Assembly (NCBI GenBank): GCA_036677685.1
Contig: JAVBWA010000012.1
Location: forward strand, 184,005 to 248,004
Direction of reading: 5' to 3'
Source of the DNA: JAQUBU01 sp036677685
GTDB taxonomy: Bacteria; Bacillota; Syntrophomonadia; Syntrophomonadales; Syntrophomonadaceae
DNA length: 64,000 nt
Part shown: positions 17,019 to 26,473 of the stretch, piece by piece
How positions within the stretch are numbered: position 1 is the stretch's first letter
How the letters are laid out: every line of letters begins with the position of its first letter
The notes under the pieces: generated by a model
Databases searched by the model: none
Seen by the model: only the letters and a program-made list of their open reading frames with translations
What the model was told of the DNA's origin: nothing
Position numbers and translations under genes: made by a program

Positions 17019-18584
17019 TTAATGCCCGGCCGCGGCATTTTCCAGGGCGGTCAGGCGCGCCTGCAAATCCTGCAGCTGAGCCTGATTGGCCTGCATTACT
17101 TGCTGCATATCCTCAAGCTGAGCCTGATTGGCTTGAATCTGGTTGTCCTTTTCCTGCAGCAGCCGGTATAACTCCTGAATGGAGACCAGAGCCACCCCAT
17201 CGGCGTCGACGGTGTTAATATGCTTGTCGTCTTCCCCCACCCCGAAGGCGGCGTAGAAATCCTGGGCCACCGGGCCGATATGGCGGACGGAATCGTCCTG
17301 GTCCTTGTAGTTCCAGGCCTGTATGGGAATGGCGGCCAGATTCTGCAAAACCTCGTTGGCGGAAACCGGCGCGAAGTTCTCCTTCAGGGCGCGGTCACTT
17401 GCAGCGGCCCAACTCCCGCTGCCGGGGGCGAGGATTACCCCACTGCCTGCAGCAGGATCACTCCAGCCATTGCTGTACAGGCGGTAGCCCCCCGCGAATC
17501 CGGCGCTAAACTGGTCAGCCGCGGATGATCTTAAATTTGCATTCCATGTATGATCATGCAATACAAAGCTCCCGTCATGCTGGGCCATGGCGCCGGTACC
17601 GGCGGCAATTGACTGAATTCCGTCTGCCCAATTTAAAGCCCCGATTGCAACACTATGTGAACCGTTGGCAATATTGGAACTCCCGATTGTAACGCTATAA
17701 TCACCGTAGGCAGTGTTGTTGTACCCAGCGGCAAAACTGGCGTCACCGTTAGCTCTATTCTGATATCCGCCGGGAACGGTAGCATATGCACCGTTGGCTG
17801 TGTTATTATATCCGCCGCCGACCGCGGCGCCCCGCATCGTTGCTCTATTATTATATCCGCCGCTGACGGTTGCGCCGTATCCTCCGACCGTGTTGCCGGT
17901 GCCGCCAATGATATTGGGGTAGGTTTGAGTACCGCTGCCGGGCACAACCTGCATGGCGGCAGAACCGTTTACATAGAGCTTATCCGGGTAAGCCCACGCC
18001 GGAGTGCTGCTGCCATTAGATATCAGAACCTGGCCGGTGCTGCTGCCGCCGGCATTGATCTTGGCGGTGGTTACTGCCGAGTCAGCTATTTTACCTGTAG
18101 TAACCGATCCATCGGCCAGCTTGGCTTCACTGACCGCCCCGTCGATGATGGATACCGCGCAAAGGGCGTAAGGGGCCGGGTTTAAAGGCTGGCGCGGGCT
18201 GAGGGTAGTATAGCTGCCGGCCCCGGCCGGGCTGACCTTGGTTTCCAGCCAGTAAGCATTACCATCGAAAACACCAACCCCGAAATCCAGGCCGGCGCTA
18301 AAATAGGCGCTGCTCACCGTCAGGGTCTGGGTGAGGGTCCCGCCAATCTGTGTTCCTCCGGATTCGGCGTCATAGAGGGTGAATTGAAAGTCATAGCTCC
18401 CATTGGCGGGTTTGCCCGACTCCAGCAACTGTCCCTGGTAGGTGAAGGCTGTGCCTACCGGCGCCGCTACCGCCGACGGGTATAGAATGACCGTCAGGAC
18501 CAGGGTTAATAATACCGGCAACAAGAAAGGGAATCGTTTTTGCTTCACATTCAACACTCCAATCTGTACATTGCTAAAAGGCAT
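17019..18584 (-). CDS. Secreted tail-fibre/YadA-head-like protein with C-terminal peptidase S74 chaperone domain
   Basis: 521 residues. An N-terminal segment FPFLLPVLLTLVLTVILYP is a signal peptide; the start may be ATG 18584 (GGAGG nine bases upstream) or an in-frame GTG thirteen codons on. Residues about 40-130 (AFTYQGQLLESGKPANGSYD) are a domain often seen in S74 proteins. Residues 215-330 carry GYNNTANGAYATV-like repeats, the left-handed beta-roll of trimeric YadA-type heads. SDRALKENFAPVSANEVL marks the intramolecular chaperone (S74), followed by a Gln-rich coiled coil. The family forms trimers and autocleaves at the S74 junction. It sits between SLH proteins, so a wall-surface fibre is more likely than a phage tail. 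Confidence 0.85.
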   Translation of the reverse strand: MPFSNVQIGVLNVKQKRFPFLLPVLLTLVLTVILYPSAVAAPVGTAFTYQGQLLESGKPANGSYDFQFTLYDAESGGTQIGGTLTQTLTVSSAYFSAGLDFGVGVFDGNAYWLETKVSPAGAGSYTTLSPRQPLNPAPYALCAVSIIDGAVSEAKLADGSVTTGKIADSAVTTAKINAGGSSTGQVLISNGSSTPAWAYPDKLYVNGSAAMQVVPGSGTQTYPNIIGGTGNTVGGYGATVSGGYNNRATMRGAAVGGGYNNTANGAYATVPGGYQNRANGDASFAAGYNNTAYGDYSVTIGSSNIANGSHSVAIGALNWADGIQSIAAGTGAMAQHDGSFVLHDHTWNANLRSSAADQFSAGFAGGYRLYSNGWSDPAAGSGVILAPGSGSWAAASDRALKENFAPVSANEVLQNLAAIPIQAWNYKDQDDSVRHIGPVAQDFYAAFGVGEDDKHINTVDADGVALVSIQELYRLLQEKDNQIQANQAQLEDMQQVMQANQAQLQDLQARLTALENAAAGH

Positions 18585-18643
18585 CGATCAAGCCTCCGTT
18601 TCATAATAAACGGTTACAATACTCACAACAGCCAAGCGATGTC

Positions 18644-18790
18644 CTACCTTGCCGTGGCGGCTTCCGCGCGGGTGGTATTGCCATGAGGCTGAATAGCTAT
18701 GGAATTAACGCAGGCCGCCGTCACTGCTTCAGCCCGGATGAATTCAGACCATTTAATTTTTAGCGAGGCAGGCAACCTGGCCTTATGTAC
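18644..18790 (-). pseudogene. SLH-motif fragment
   Basis: A minus frame without a start codon contains FIRAEAVTAACVNSIAI and GNTTRAEAATAR, then stop. These match the TRAEA ends of SLH motifs (compare NNATRAEAVTVILNSI in the neighbouring SLH gene). It is likely the 3' remnant of another SLH gene. Confidence 0.5.
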
Positions 18791-18821
18791 TGCCACCGGT
18801 TCCCCTCTTGGTTGAGCCCCT

Positions 18822-21800
18822 TTAGGTTGGCCTCATAAATTTTACATCGACAAATTTTACTACCTGGCTGCTCTCATTAACCTCGTACAAACCAATGTAA
18901 TCCGTAGTCCGGTTGATCGTGATCTGGCCTCCCGACACATACTCCGTGGCCTCGCCAGGGTTGAAGCCAATAGCCGGAGCTGCCGCATTGACGGCCGGCG
19001 TTTCAAAGGGCAAGGTTTGTTTGACATACCTCAAGGTATTTCCGGCAGCGGGCGTATAGGTTATTATTATGAAGTCGCCGGGGAGATTGTCTTCCAAAGC
19101 AAAGCCCGTTATTCCCGGCGCGGCCAAACCTCCCGCGCCGGCTTCAATATCGTTCGCCCCAAGTGTAATGTCAACGAAAGTCACCACTTGATTGCTGCCT
19201 TGATTTATTTCGTACAACCCAAGATGATTTCCATATACAGCTCCTGTAATATCTGCTCCTGATGTGTATGGTGTTAACCACTCTATATAAGAGCTGCTGT
19301 CTTCACCGGCAATTGGCGGCAGAATAAAGCCTGGTTTTAAAGTATAGAACAGGCTATAGCCAGAAGTGTATGTTACGCTTGACGTTCCGCCGGGCGTGCC
19401 CGGATGAGCGGTTCCCGGAGCCACTGCATACCCGGTCGGTTCGGGCGCCGGCTGCCCCCATGAAATGTCTTCATGGAACTCTGACGATGGCACCTTGACT
19501 ACGTAATCTATGGTGTCATTGGCGGTTTGACCGCCTGTTACGCAGGTGATGGATAAAGTCAGTACAGTTCCTCCATCATAATCAGGGTCTCGGCTAATGA
19601 CCGCATTTCCACCGTTAATATCGGTACTTACTCCTACATCCCTGGGGGCATCAAAGGTAAAAGTCACCCCCGCCTCTGTTAAATCAGCCGGTCTTTCTAA
19701 TGTTACCGGACTGGCTGAGGGATCCGCACATGTTATCGAAGCGGCTGCTTTGGCGGCCGTTACGTTTACCTCATTTACAAGCATCTGTACCTTTGCCGCC
19801 GTGTTTAATGAGTTTGCTTGTGCAGCTTCTATAGCTGTTTGATATGCGTTATAATTATCACTAATTGCATTGCTTTGTCCGGTAGCAGTGTTCAATGTAT
19901 CTATATCAGGAGGGAAATCCCAACATAACTGACCGGCCGCTGCATTGACATAGTCGATTGCGGCCTGCTGAGCAGTCAGGGTCGTGATATTTACTACATC
20001 GGAATCCCCCGCCAATGATCCGCCGGTCACAACCAGTTTGAAATCATAGGAGGTTGATTCAGTTAAACCAACTACTGTTCCGGATGTTGACGCATCATCC
20101 AATGTTTCCTCTGTTGTCGCATCAGTCCAGTCATTCTGTCCTTTGGGGGATATTCTAATCTTTATCTCAGATGCCCCCGTAGCTGCGGTCCAGGTGAATT
20201 TTGCAGTTGTATCTGCCGTTAACGTGTTAGTAAAGCTAACGGCTGTTCCCGGTGTCATAGTTGTTGTGACGGTGTAAGTCTGGCTTGAAGCATCAGCTGC
20301 GGTTACCGTATAGGCTACCGGGCTGCTGAAGTCCTGCGCTGCGCCGCTGGACGGCACTATGCTTGCTCCGGTATGGGTGATGCTGGGTACCAGGGCGGTT
20401 ATGCTTGTACCTGGCGGCACGGTCAGGGCTATGGTTTTTGCTCCTTCGTCTATGCTTCCGTTTACTACCGGGTTTAACTCGTTAAAATTAAATGCAGTTA
20501 TTGCCATGGAAGCTGAAGCTGCTCTGCTTATGGTCAGGATATAGGTTTTCGTACTGTCTTCAGCTGTTACTACTATATTAACAGGATTTGGCCCCACATC
20601 CAGGTTCAGGTTGTGGAAATTACCGGGATTCCCATTTACTTTTACGCTAGCAGTGCTTTCCTGGAGCACAACGCTCAAGGTTACCTGATAAACGCTATTG
20701 GCCACACTGGCGTTATAGTTCAGAATGGCGGGAGCAAAGCCTGGGTTCAGGGTTCCACTGCTAAGGCTTATGCCTGCCAGCCTGGCGTTGCTGTTGCTGC
20801 TGCCCTCTCTAATTTCTCCACCTAAAAGGGCGTCATTTATCCCCTCGGCTACTGTCCAGTTTTGGGGTAGCTGCTGCATCTCTACCCCAGCAGAATTAAT
20901 AGCGGCGCTTATTATCTGCCCGCTTCCTCCAATGTTAGCCTGGGCATTGACCTGCAGGTCGTTTACGCTGACACCAGAGTCCATGGTCAGGTTAGTTCCA
21001 CCGGCAGTTGCGGCAATATTCATCTGCCCGATGCTTCCCCCGGCTACCTGGATATTAAGACCAGGTGCATTAATATTTACCTTGGCAAAATTACCGTCTA
21101 GAATTATAGTAGTTCCTGCGGGGAAGCTAGGGCCGGTACTCACCATAGAAAACCCGGTAAACAATCCTCCGGTTAGCCCGCTTTCTTCCAGCTTCGCTCC
21201 CGAATTCAGGGTCAGTGCTCCAATGATGGTGCTGCCCTTGGCTACGATTCTAACGGTGTTAGTCTGCTTATCTACCGTAACCGTATAGAGTTCACAGTCT
21301 TCAATCGTTATACTGTTGGAACCACCGCCCAGGATATAGGTATTGCCTTGCACCTTGACGTTTTTTAGGGTGACGCTCCCTTCTCCTATACCTGCTCCCA
21401 GGGTAAGGTCTTTGGTGATTACCATGTTTTGCAGGGTTATCCCAGCGGCACTTACTATGACATTCTTGCTGATGATCTGGGTGCTGGCTGCACTTTCCGG
21501 TCCATAGGTTCCGGCGACTGCATAATTGATATAGCTTACACTTGATTCTTCATTTGTTTCGCCCTCGCCGCTGTCGGACGGGCCGGTACTTTGATCTGGA
21601 GAACCGCTGTTTTGCAGGGTTTGCTGGGCCTGCTGGCTTAATTCCTGCTGCATTTCTTTAAGCTTCTGCTCCAGTTCATTTTTCACTTGCTCGGTTAGCT
21701 GGATGCCGCTGGCTTCCAGGGCGTTTAATACTACATCAATGGTATTCTTGGCTTGTTCGGCCTGTTGGGCCGGAGTTAATGCTTGATCAGGTATTTCCAC

Positions 21801-23258
21801 CAGCATCTCAACTGCCGGGGGTGCTGTGGCTTCTTTATTCCGGTCTATCTGCAAAGCGGTATTTACTACCCATTGCTGGACAGCGCTGAATTCCTGCTTT
21901 TCCTTTTCAGTCATGGGGACCGGCGGTTCCACGCCCCCTTCCTGGTTTATCCCGCTGCTCTTGCCTCCGCCCAGAGGTACGGCGCCGCCGCTTTTCCCGC
22001 CCACTTCAGCATCTCCGGTCAGGCAGCTTACATTACAGCTTCCATCCTGGTTCACACTGACCAGGATATAAGTTCCGCGAATCGCCGCTACTCCATAAGG
22101 CATATCTATTTTCATTTTCACCTTCTTGGCATCTGCCTGCTGATACCAGGGCGGATTCTTGCTGCTCGGGCTGTCGGCTATATATTCCATGCCATCCAGT
22201 GATGCTAAGATGGTCTCTCCTGCCCGGGCTTGCTGTTTTTCCTGGGTAGTAGTTTCTTGTTTGGTGGCCAATGCGCCAAACAAGGTTCCTTTTTTAAGTT
22301 CGATGTCGACATTCTCCACGGCTATTCCGCTGCTGCCATCCTTTTTTATGCAGGCCCGGCCCAGCGATTCTTTTATCCAGAGTTCGCTGCTTTCTTTAAT
22401 GAGTATGCTGCTGCCGTCGGGATATACGATGCTGGCAGTGCTGCCTGCGCTCGCGGTTATATTATCTCCTTTATATACGGGGTCTCCATTCTGCAGGGGG
22501 CTGCTGGTTCCAGCCCGAGTGATTTTTATTTCGCCTTTTATATCCTGAATGGTTCCGGTCAAATTCTTAATGTACAATCCGGGATCTTTAGTAAGCAAGG
22601 TTCCCAAAGCACGGGCCAGGCTCCCCCGGCTCATCACCGCATCAGGATAAATGTTTTTCCCGTCTGGGGACAGCCCGATCATTTCCAAGGCCAGGGCGGT
22701 ACCCATATCGGCTGAGGCCCAGTGGTCCGTTTTCATATCGTTTAAGCCGGGCAGCGCTGCTTTTTCCTTTTGTGTACTTAAACGCATGACCAGGCTTATG
22801 CCCTGGGCCCGAGTGAGTTTTTCTTCGGGGCGGTAATTCCCATCGGGAAATCCTTGAAGATACCCGGCTTTAGCTGCGGCGGCTATACTGGCGGCGGCCC
22901 AGTGCCCGGTATTTACATCGGCAAAGCCGGTCTGTCCGGTTTCCGAATTCTGCAGTCCGGCAGCTTTGCATATTACGACGGCCGCTTGGGCGCGGGTCAG
23001 TCCTTCCCGGGGATGGTAATTGCCGTCGGGAAAGCCTTGGGCGATTCCTAATTGGTTTATGTAGGTAATGAAAATGGCGTTGAGGTCGCTGGAGGTAACG
23101 TCTTTGAATGGCACAGCCAATCCTGATTTGGTTTCGGCTTCTGCAGATACGCCTGCAGCCATTGCCATAACTCCAACATTAAATAATACCGCAGCGATCA
23201 TGACGGTCAGCAGGGCAAAATGTCTTAAGGCTCTTGCTGCAATCTTCAGTAATCTCAT
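18822..23258 (-). CDS. Giant SLH / FecR-domain S-layer-like surface protein (1478 aa)
   Basis: Signal peptide ALLTVMIAAVLFNVGVMAMA. Residues about 48-225 hold three SLH motifs (INQLGIAQGFPDGNYHPREG, AGYLQGFPDGNYRPEEKLTR and a third). A FecR-like domain follows at about 235-430 (TSIVYPDGSSILIKES type; then AIRGTYILVSVNQDG). A Gln/Glu-rich helical region lies near 490-570. Residues 600-790 look like a right-handed beta-helix or carbohydrate-binding region (ITIEDCELYTVTVDKQ). The C-terminus has a cadherin-like/DUF5018-type sandwich (LSSGTLNPGFAPAILNYNAS), an Fn3 unit and two GLYEVN repeats. SLH binds the protein to the wall; FecR modules commonly accompany SLH proteins in Clostridia. The start overlaps the DUF2442 gene stop (ATGA). 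Confidence 0.88.
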   Translation of the reverse strand: MRLLKIAARALRHFALLTVMIAAVLFNVGVMAMAAGVSAEAETKSGLAVPFKDVTSSDLNAIFITYINQLGIAQGFPDGNYHPREGLTRAQAAVVICKAAGLQNSETGQTGFADVNTGHWAAASIAAAAKAGYLQGFPDGNYRPEEKLTRAQGISLVMRLSTQKEKAALPGLNDMKTDHWASADMGTALALEMIGLSPDGKNIYPDAVMSRGSLARALGTLLTKDPGLYIKNLTGTIQDIKGEIKITRAGTSSPLQNGDPVYKGDNITASAGSTASIVYPDGSSILIKESSELWIKESLGRACIKKDGSSGIAVENVDIELKKGTLFGALATKQETTTQEKQQARAGETILASLDGMEYIADSPSSKNPPWYQQADAKKVKMKIDMPYGVAAIRGTYILVSVNQDGSCNVSCLTGDAEVGGKSGGAVPLGGGKSSGINQEGGVEPPVPMTEKEKQEFSAVQQWVVNTALQIDRNKEATAPPAVEMLVEIPDQALTPAQQAEQAKNTIDVVLNALEASGIQLTEQVKNELEQKLKEMQQELSQQAQQTLQNSGSPDQSTGPSDSGEGETNEESSVSYINYAVAGTYGPESAASTQIISKNVIVSAAGITLQNMVITKDLTLGAGIGEGSVTLKNVKVQGNTYILGGGSNSITIEDCELYTVTVDKQTNTVRIVAKGSTIIGALTLNSGAKLEESGLTGGLFTGFSMVSTGPSFPAGTTIILDGNFAKVNINAPGLNIQVAGGSIGQMNIAATAGGTNLTMDSGVSVNDLQVNAQANIGGSGQIISAAINSAGVEMQQLPQNWTVAEGINDALLGGEIREGSSNSNARLAGISLSSGTLNPGFAPAILNYNASVANSVYQVTLSVVLQESTASVKVNGNPGNFHNLNLDVGPNPVNIVVTAEDSTKTYILTISRAASASMAITAFNFNELNPVVNGSIDEGAKTIALTVPPGTSITALVPSITHTGASIVPSSGAAQDFSSPVAYTVTAADASSQTYTVTTTMTPGTAVSFTNTLTADTTAKFTWTAATGASEIKIRISPKGQNDWTDATTEETLDDASTSGTVVGLTESTSYDFKLVVTGGSLAGDSDVVNITTLTAQQAAIDYVNAAAGQLCWDFPPDIDTLNTATGQSNAISDNYNAYQTAIEAAQANSLNTAAKVQMLVNEVNVTAAKAAASITCADPSASPVTLERPADLTEAGVTFTFDAPRDVGVSTDINGGNAVISRDPDYDGGTVLTLSITCVTGGQTANDTIDYVVKVPSSEFHEDISWGQPAPEPTGYAVAPGTAHPGTPGGTSSVTYTSGYSLFYTLKPGFILPPIAGEDSSSYIEWLTPYTSGADITGAVYGNHLGLYEINQGSNQVVTFVDITLGANDIEAGAGGLAAPGITGFALEDNLPGDFIIITYTPAAGNTLRYVKQTLPFETPAVNAAAPAIGFNPGEATEYVSGGQITINRTTDYIGLYEVNESSQVVKFVDVKFMRPT

Positions 23259-23494
23259 CCCCTTTCACTCTGTGCCAGCTGAAAAACCTCGCTGGCCGAG
23301 ATTTCGATTTTGTTGTCCCAGCTTATAATATTGCCGTCCGTGGTTGCGCGCCGAAAAAAAGCCTTGTCCTCCAGCAGCCCGAACCGAACGGTGTTCAACC
23401 GGTCTGCCAGGTCCAACATGACACTGCTGCCGTTGGTGAACAGCACTTCCAGTCGATAGTCCTCCCCGGGGATGACAGTTTTTATTTCACTCAT
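23255..23494 (-). CDS. DUF2442-type small protein
   Basis: 79 residues from ATG 23494, chosen because GGGAGTGG precedes it; an upstream in-frame ATG lacks a site. The sequence (YRLEVLFTNGSSVMLDLADR, LEDKAFFRRATTDGNIISW, ELSASEVFQLA-like end) fits the DUF2442 fold, small proteins of unknown function often near toxin-antitoxin-like pairs. Here it is translationally coupled to the giant SLH gene, which is an unusual neighbour. Confidence 0.75.
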   Translation of the reverse strand: MSEIKTVIPGEDYRLEVLFTNGSSVMLDLADRLNTVRFGLLEDKAFFRRATTDGNIISWDNKIEISASEVFQLAQSERG

Positions 23495-23509
23495 TAAACC
23501 ACTCCCTAT

Positions 23510-23560
23510 AAAACACAAAAATCCACTCTACCTAAATGGTAAAGGGGATTTTTGTGTTTT
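23510..23560 (-). terminator. 15-bp perfect inverted repeat, likely terminator of the LuxR-type gene
   Basis: Arms 23510-23524 (AAAACACAAAAATCC) and 23546-23560 are perfect complements around a 21-base loop. On the minus strand the hairpin follows the LuxR-family stop (23632). It lies between that gene and DUF2442. Confidence 0.5.
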
Positions 23561-23563
23561 CAT

Positions 23564-23585
23564 ACTACCCATCGGGTAGTTTTTT
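23564..23585 (+). terminator. Hairpin plus T-run on the strand opposite to the genes
   Basis: ACTACCC-ATC-GGGTAGT followed by TTTTTT. The plus-strand orientation would stop antisense transcription entering the regulator gene. Confidence 0.5.
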
Positions 23586-23610
23586 CCTTACCCGGTCAGA
23601 AATGAGACAC

Positions 23611-23631
23611 GGGCGGATATGGAATCCGCCC
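23611..23631. repeat. Short GC-rich palindrome (REP-like)
   Basis: GGGCGGAT / ATCCGCCC arms with a five-base loop, followed by CCTACGG. This form recurs as an intergenic repeat in many bacteria. A related hairpin occurs at 56070-56089. Confidence 0.4.
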
Positions 23632-26121
23632 CTACGGGTCAAGATCGTGTAAATGCTGCTTTAAAAGGCTTCTGCTGTTGATGGAGAGTTTGGCATAGAT
23701 GCTTTTTAGGGCCATTTTTACGGTATTGGTAGATATATATAAGCGTTTACCTATTTCAGCATTCGTAATACCCTCTGCCGCCAGGCGGGCAATTTCCATT
23801 TCCCGCTCGGTAAGCCGGGGCTTATCCGCTGTGAAATGCTTCCGAATGATTTGCTCTTGGTGCTTGCGGTAGGTCTTGGATAACTCCAATATCCGGGCAA
23901 TATCCTCCTGACAGCTGCCTTCTCCGGCCAGCTTTTCCAGGAGTGGTTCGATATAATCGCAGTTTTCCACAAAGGGCATGTACATTTTGTCTGGCATGGC
24001 AATCTCCAAAGCTTGCCTGAGGTTTGCCAACGCCGCATCATCCCTGAATACCTGCCGGTTGGCTGCGGCTGCATATATATATGTATAAACGTGTCCAAGC
24101 AGATTGGGAAAAACGGAGGCTATAGTGATAAAATAATCGGAAAGGCCGATTAGCTTAAAGTATTCACCATTAATCAGCAAGACTCTGCCATACATAATGT
24201 TGAATGCACCCCAGGCAGGAAACCTGAGATGCAGGTTGGTGATGTCAACATCCACAAGTCTGGCCGGAATTTCATGTTTTTGATTAAGGTTGGAGTAAAT
24301 ACTGCCCTCGCATATTTCAACCGTATGTAAAAAATGATATTGCTTTTTAGTGGTCATATCTTCGCGCATTTTATGCAGGAGCTCAAACATTTGAGTAAAA
24401 TCTCCCCTCATAAAGGCCAGGCGTATTTGCAGGTAAACGGCACAGAGTATAATGCTGTCCTGCATTTTCGACTGGGCTTTGTACAGAGCCTTGTGTACTG
24501 AAATCTCGGCGTTGTCAAAGTCCCCCACATTGAAACACCTTTCCGCCTCCATGACATATTCTGCGCCCATGCCCTGTCCGTCGTTCAGAAGGTAATAAAT
24601 GGACATGGCGTTTTTTAATTCTTCGACCTGCTCTTCCAGCTTACCGCTTTCCCTGTATATCATATATAGGACGGACGGACAACCGAATGTCCAATTGGCC
24701 TTGTTATTCATAATCGATGTGGACTGCTTCATCAGTTGCCATGCTTTTTGGTGATGGGCCGTCATTTTTTTAAGGTCGTTGTAGGCGGGAAAACTCAGCA
24801 TAAACTCCAATTCCCCTAAAAGCCGGTTGCGGGTGTCATCACCCAGGCTTGCGTTCGTTGCAACGTTATCGTGGAATTCCCGGCACACCTTGCTGAATAG
24901 TTCGCCCTCATTATGTACAAACAAATGCATCAAATACTTTAATAAAGCATAGGGATGTCTGGACTTAACCTCCCCAGGGCAATCCGCCATATGCCGCTTG
25001 AGTATTTCTTTATTTTCATTGGTAAATGAATTGGTCCGGTCTTCTTCCAGAGTAAGCATGACACTATCGAAATCCCCGCTCCGGTAAAAATAATGCCGGG
25101 CCGCAATATAATCGCCGTTCTTTAAATACCAATACCCGGCTTTTTGATACAAATCCTGTTTATAGTGGGCATTTTTCCTTCCCAGTTCTTCCTGCAGGAA
25201 ACCGGTGAAGATCTTGTGCATATGGTAGGTCTTGAGCCGGTCGTCATATTTTACGAACGCGTTCTTGCTGGTGACCTCATCAAGTAGCCGACCCGTGTTC
25301 TCTTTACGCCACATGTGGACAGCCTGTTCATGGGTAAAGCTTTCAAAAATACACATGGTGATGACCAACTCTTTTATTTCATCGGAAAGCGGTCTAAATA
25401 CAGCTTTTTCAATCAACGTATAAATGCTTTTGGCCGGCGTATAGCTGCCCTCTGCTATGTATTCCAGCATAAACAGGTACAGCGCGCTTATCCATCCCTC
25501 GGTAACGGCATACAACCGGTCCGCTTCGTTACTCTTAAGATTTATTCCGCATGCCTGATAATATCCTGTGATCTCCTGCGGCATAAGCTCCAGGGTTTCT
25601 TTGCCTACATGATGCAAATAACCTTTAAGTTCCAGTTCTGCAAGCTTCTGAAATGTTGTGTTGCGAGCAGCTAAGACGATATGCAGATTGTCAATTTCGT
25701 TTTCAACCAGAAGGTCAATAAAGCTGTTGACTGCTGGGCTGTCAATCAGGTGGTAATCATCAATTACCAGAACGGTTTTTACCGGCAGTTCAATATCCTC
25801 AATAAGCTTCAAAGCTTCCCGAGCCGATATAATGTCGTTAGGAAAGCCCAGGCATAACAGGCTTTGGGTGCGGTCATCGTCAAGTCCGCTGAACAAGCGG
25901 CTAAATCCATACCAAAAATTGCTGGTCGAACTGTCGTAAACCCTTTGCCACAAGACACTGACTCCGGCATTGTTCAGATACTCCCTTACCGCTGTGGTTT
26001 TCCCATAACCCATGGGTGCTTCGACGATAGTCAGGGAATGGTCAAAGATGCCGTCCATGGCTGCCGTTATTCGATCTGAAAAATACAGGTATTTAGGGTT
26101 GTATTGTCTAGGTTTAGACAT
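23632..26121 (-). CDS. MalT-like LuxR-family ATP-dependent regulator (LAL type)
   Basis: 829 residues. Walker A is APMGYGKTTAVREYL (about 35-50) and Walker B is TVLVIDDYHLIDSPAV. The central ~450 residues are helical TPR-like repeats. The C-terminal LuxR helix-turn-helix reads LTEREMEIARLAAEGITNAE, then GKRLYISTNTVKMALKSIYA. These STAND-type activators bind an inducer and ATP, oligomerise and activate promoters. The ligand is unknown. It is probably monocistronic and lies between cell-surface genes and a two-component system; either could be its target. Confidence 0.92.
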   Translation of the reverse strand: MSKPRQYNPKYLYFSDRITAAMDGIFDHSLTIVEAPMGYGKTTAVREYLNNAGVSVLWQRVYDSSTSNFWYGFSRLFSGLDDDRTQSLLCLGFPNDIISAREALKLIEDIELPVKTVLVIDDYHLIDSPAVNSFIDLLVENEIDNLHIVLAARNTTFQKLAELELKGYLHHVGKETLELMPQEITGYYQACGINLKSNEADRLYAVTEGWISALYLFMLEYIAEGSYTPAKSIYTLIEKAVFRPLSDEIKELVITMCIFESFTHEQAVHMWRKENTGRLLDEVTSKNAFVKYDDRLKTYHMHKIFTGFLQEELGRKNAHYKQDLYQKAGYWYLKNGDYIAARHYFYRSGDFDSVMLTLEEDRTNSFTNENKEILKRHMADCPGEVKSRHPYALLKYLMHLFVHNEGELFSKVCREFHDNVATNASLGDDTRNRLLGELEFMLSFPAYNDLKKMTAHHQKAWQLMKQSTSIMNNKANWTFGCPSVLYMIYRESGKLEEQVEELKNAMSIYYLLNDGQGMGAEYVMEAERCFNVGDFDNAEISVHKALYKAQSKMQDSIILCAVYLQIRLAFMRGDFTQMFELLHKMREDMTTKKQYHFLHTVEICEGSIYSNLNQKHEIPARLVDVDITNLHLRFPAWGAFNIMYGRVLLINGEYFKLIGLSDYFITIASVFPNLLGHVYTYIYAAAANRQVFRDDAALANLRQALEIAMPDKMYMPFVENCDYIEPLLEKLAGEGSCQEDIARILELSKTYRKHQEQIIRKHFTADKPRLTEREMEIARLAAEGITNAEIGKRLYISTNTVKMALKSIYAKLSINSRSLLKQHLHDLDP

Positions 26122-26473
26122 AAATCAACCCCCTCTCCTTTTGCTTTAAATGATAATGCGGGTATTGCTATTTCAGATGGAGCAATAACCTGCCCCCTTT
26201 GTATAGGCCATGCTTCCAATTCGCCAGCACCCTGTAATTTCAGTTTTCACTTCTTTAAAACCTTGGCCGGCCTGGACTTTGTACACACTCTGCCAACCTC
26301 TTGACACTATTTGCGGCAGATTATGCAGAACCTGAGCCATTTGCACCCTGTCGGTCATTTCAAATGCACGATAATCAAAAACTTAAGCTGAATATAGCAC
26401 GAGGCAAATTTAAAAAAATACCAATTGCATAATCGGCACTTGAAATGACACAAATGACATCGTGATTGCTTTT
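26122..26473. other. Intergenic region, no confident gene
   Basis: This stretch separates the MalT-like gene start from the histidine-kinase stop. A 61-codon minus frame (26173-26358, MTDRVQMAQVLHNLPQIVSR) has no convincing ribosome site and no recognised family; it may be a fossil. I see no clear promoter. Confidence 0.4.
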
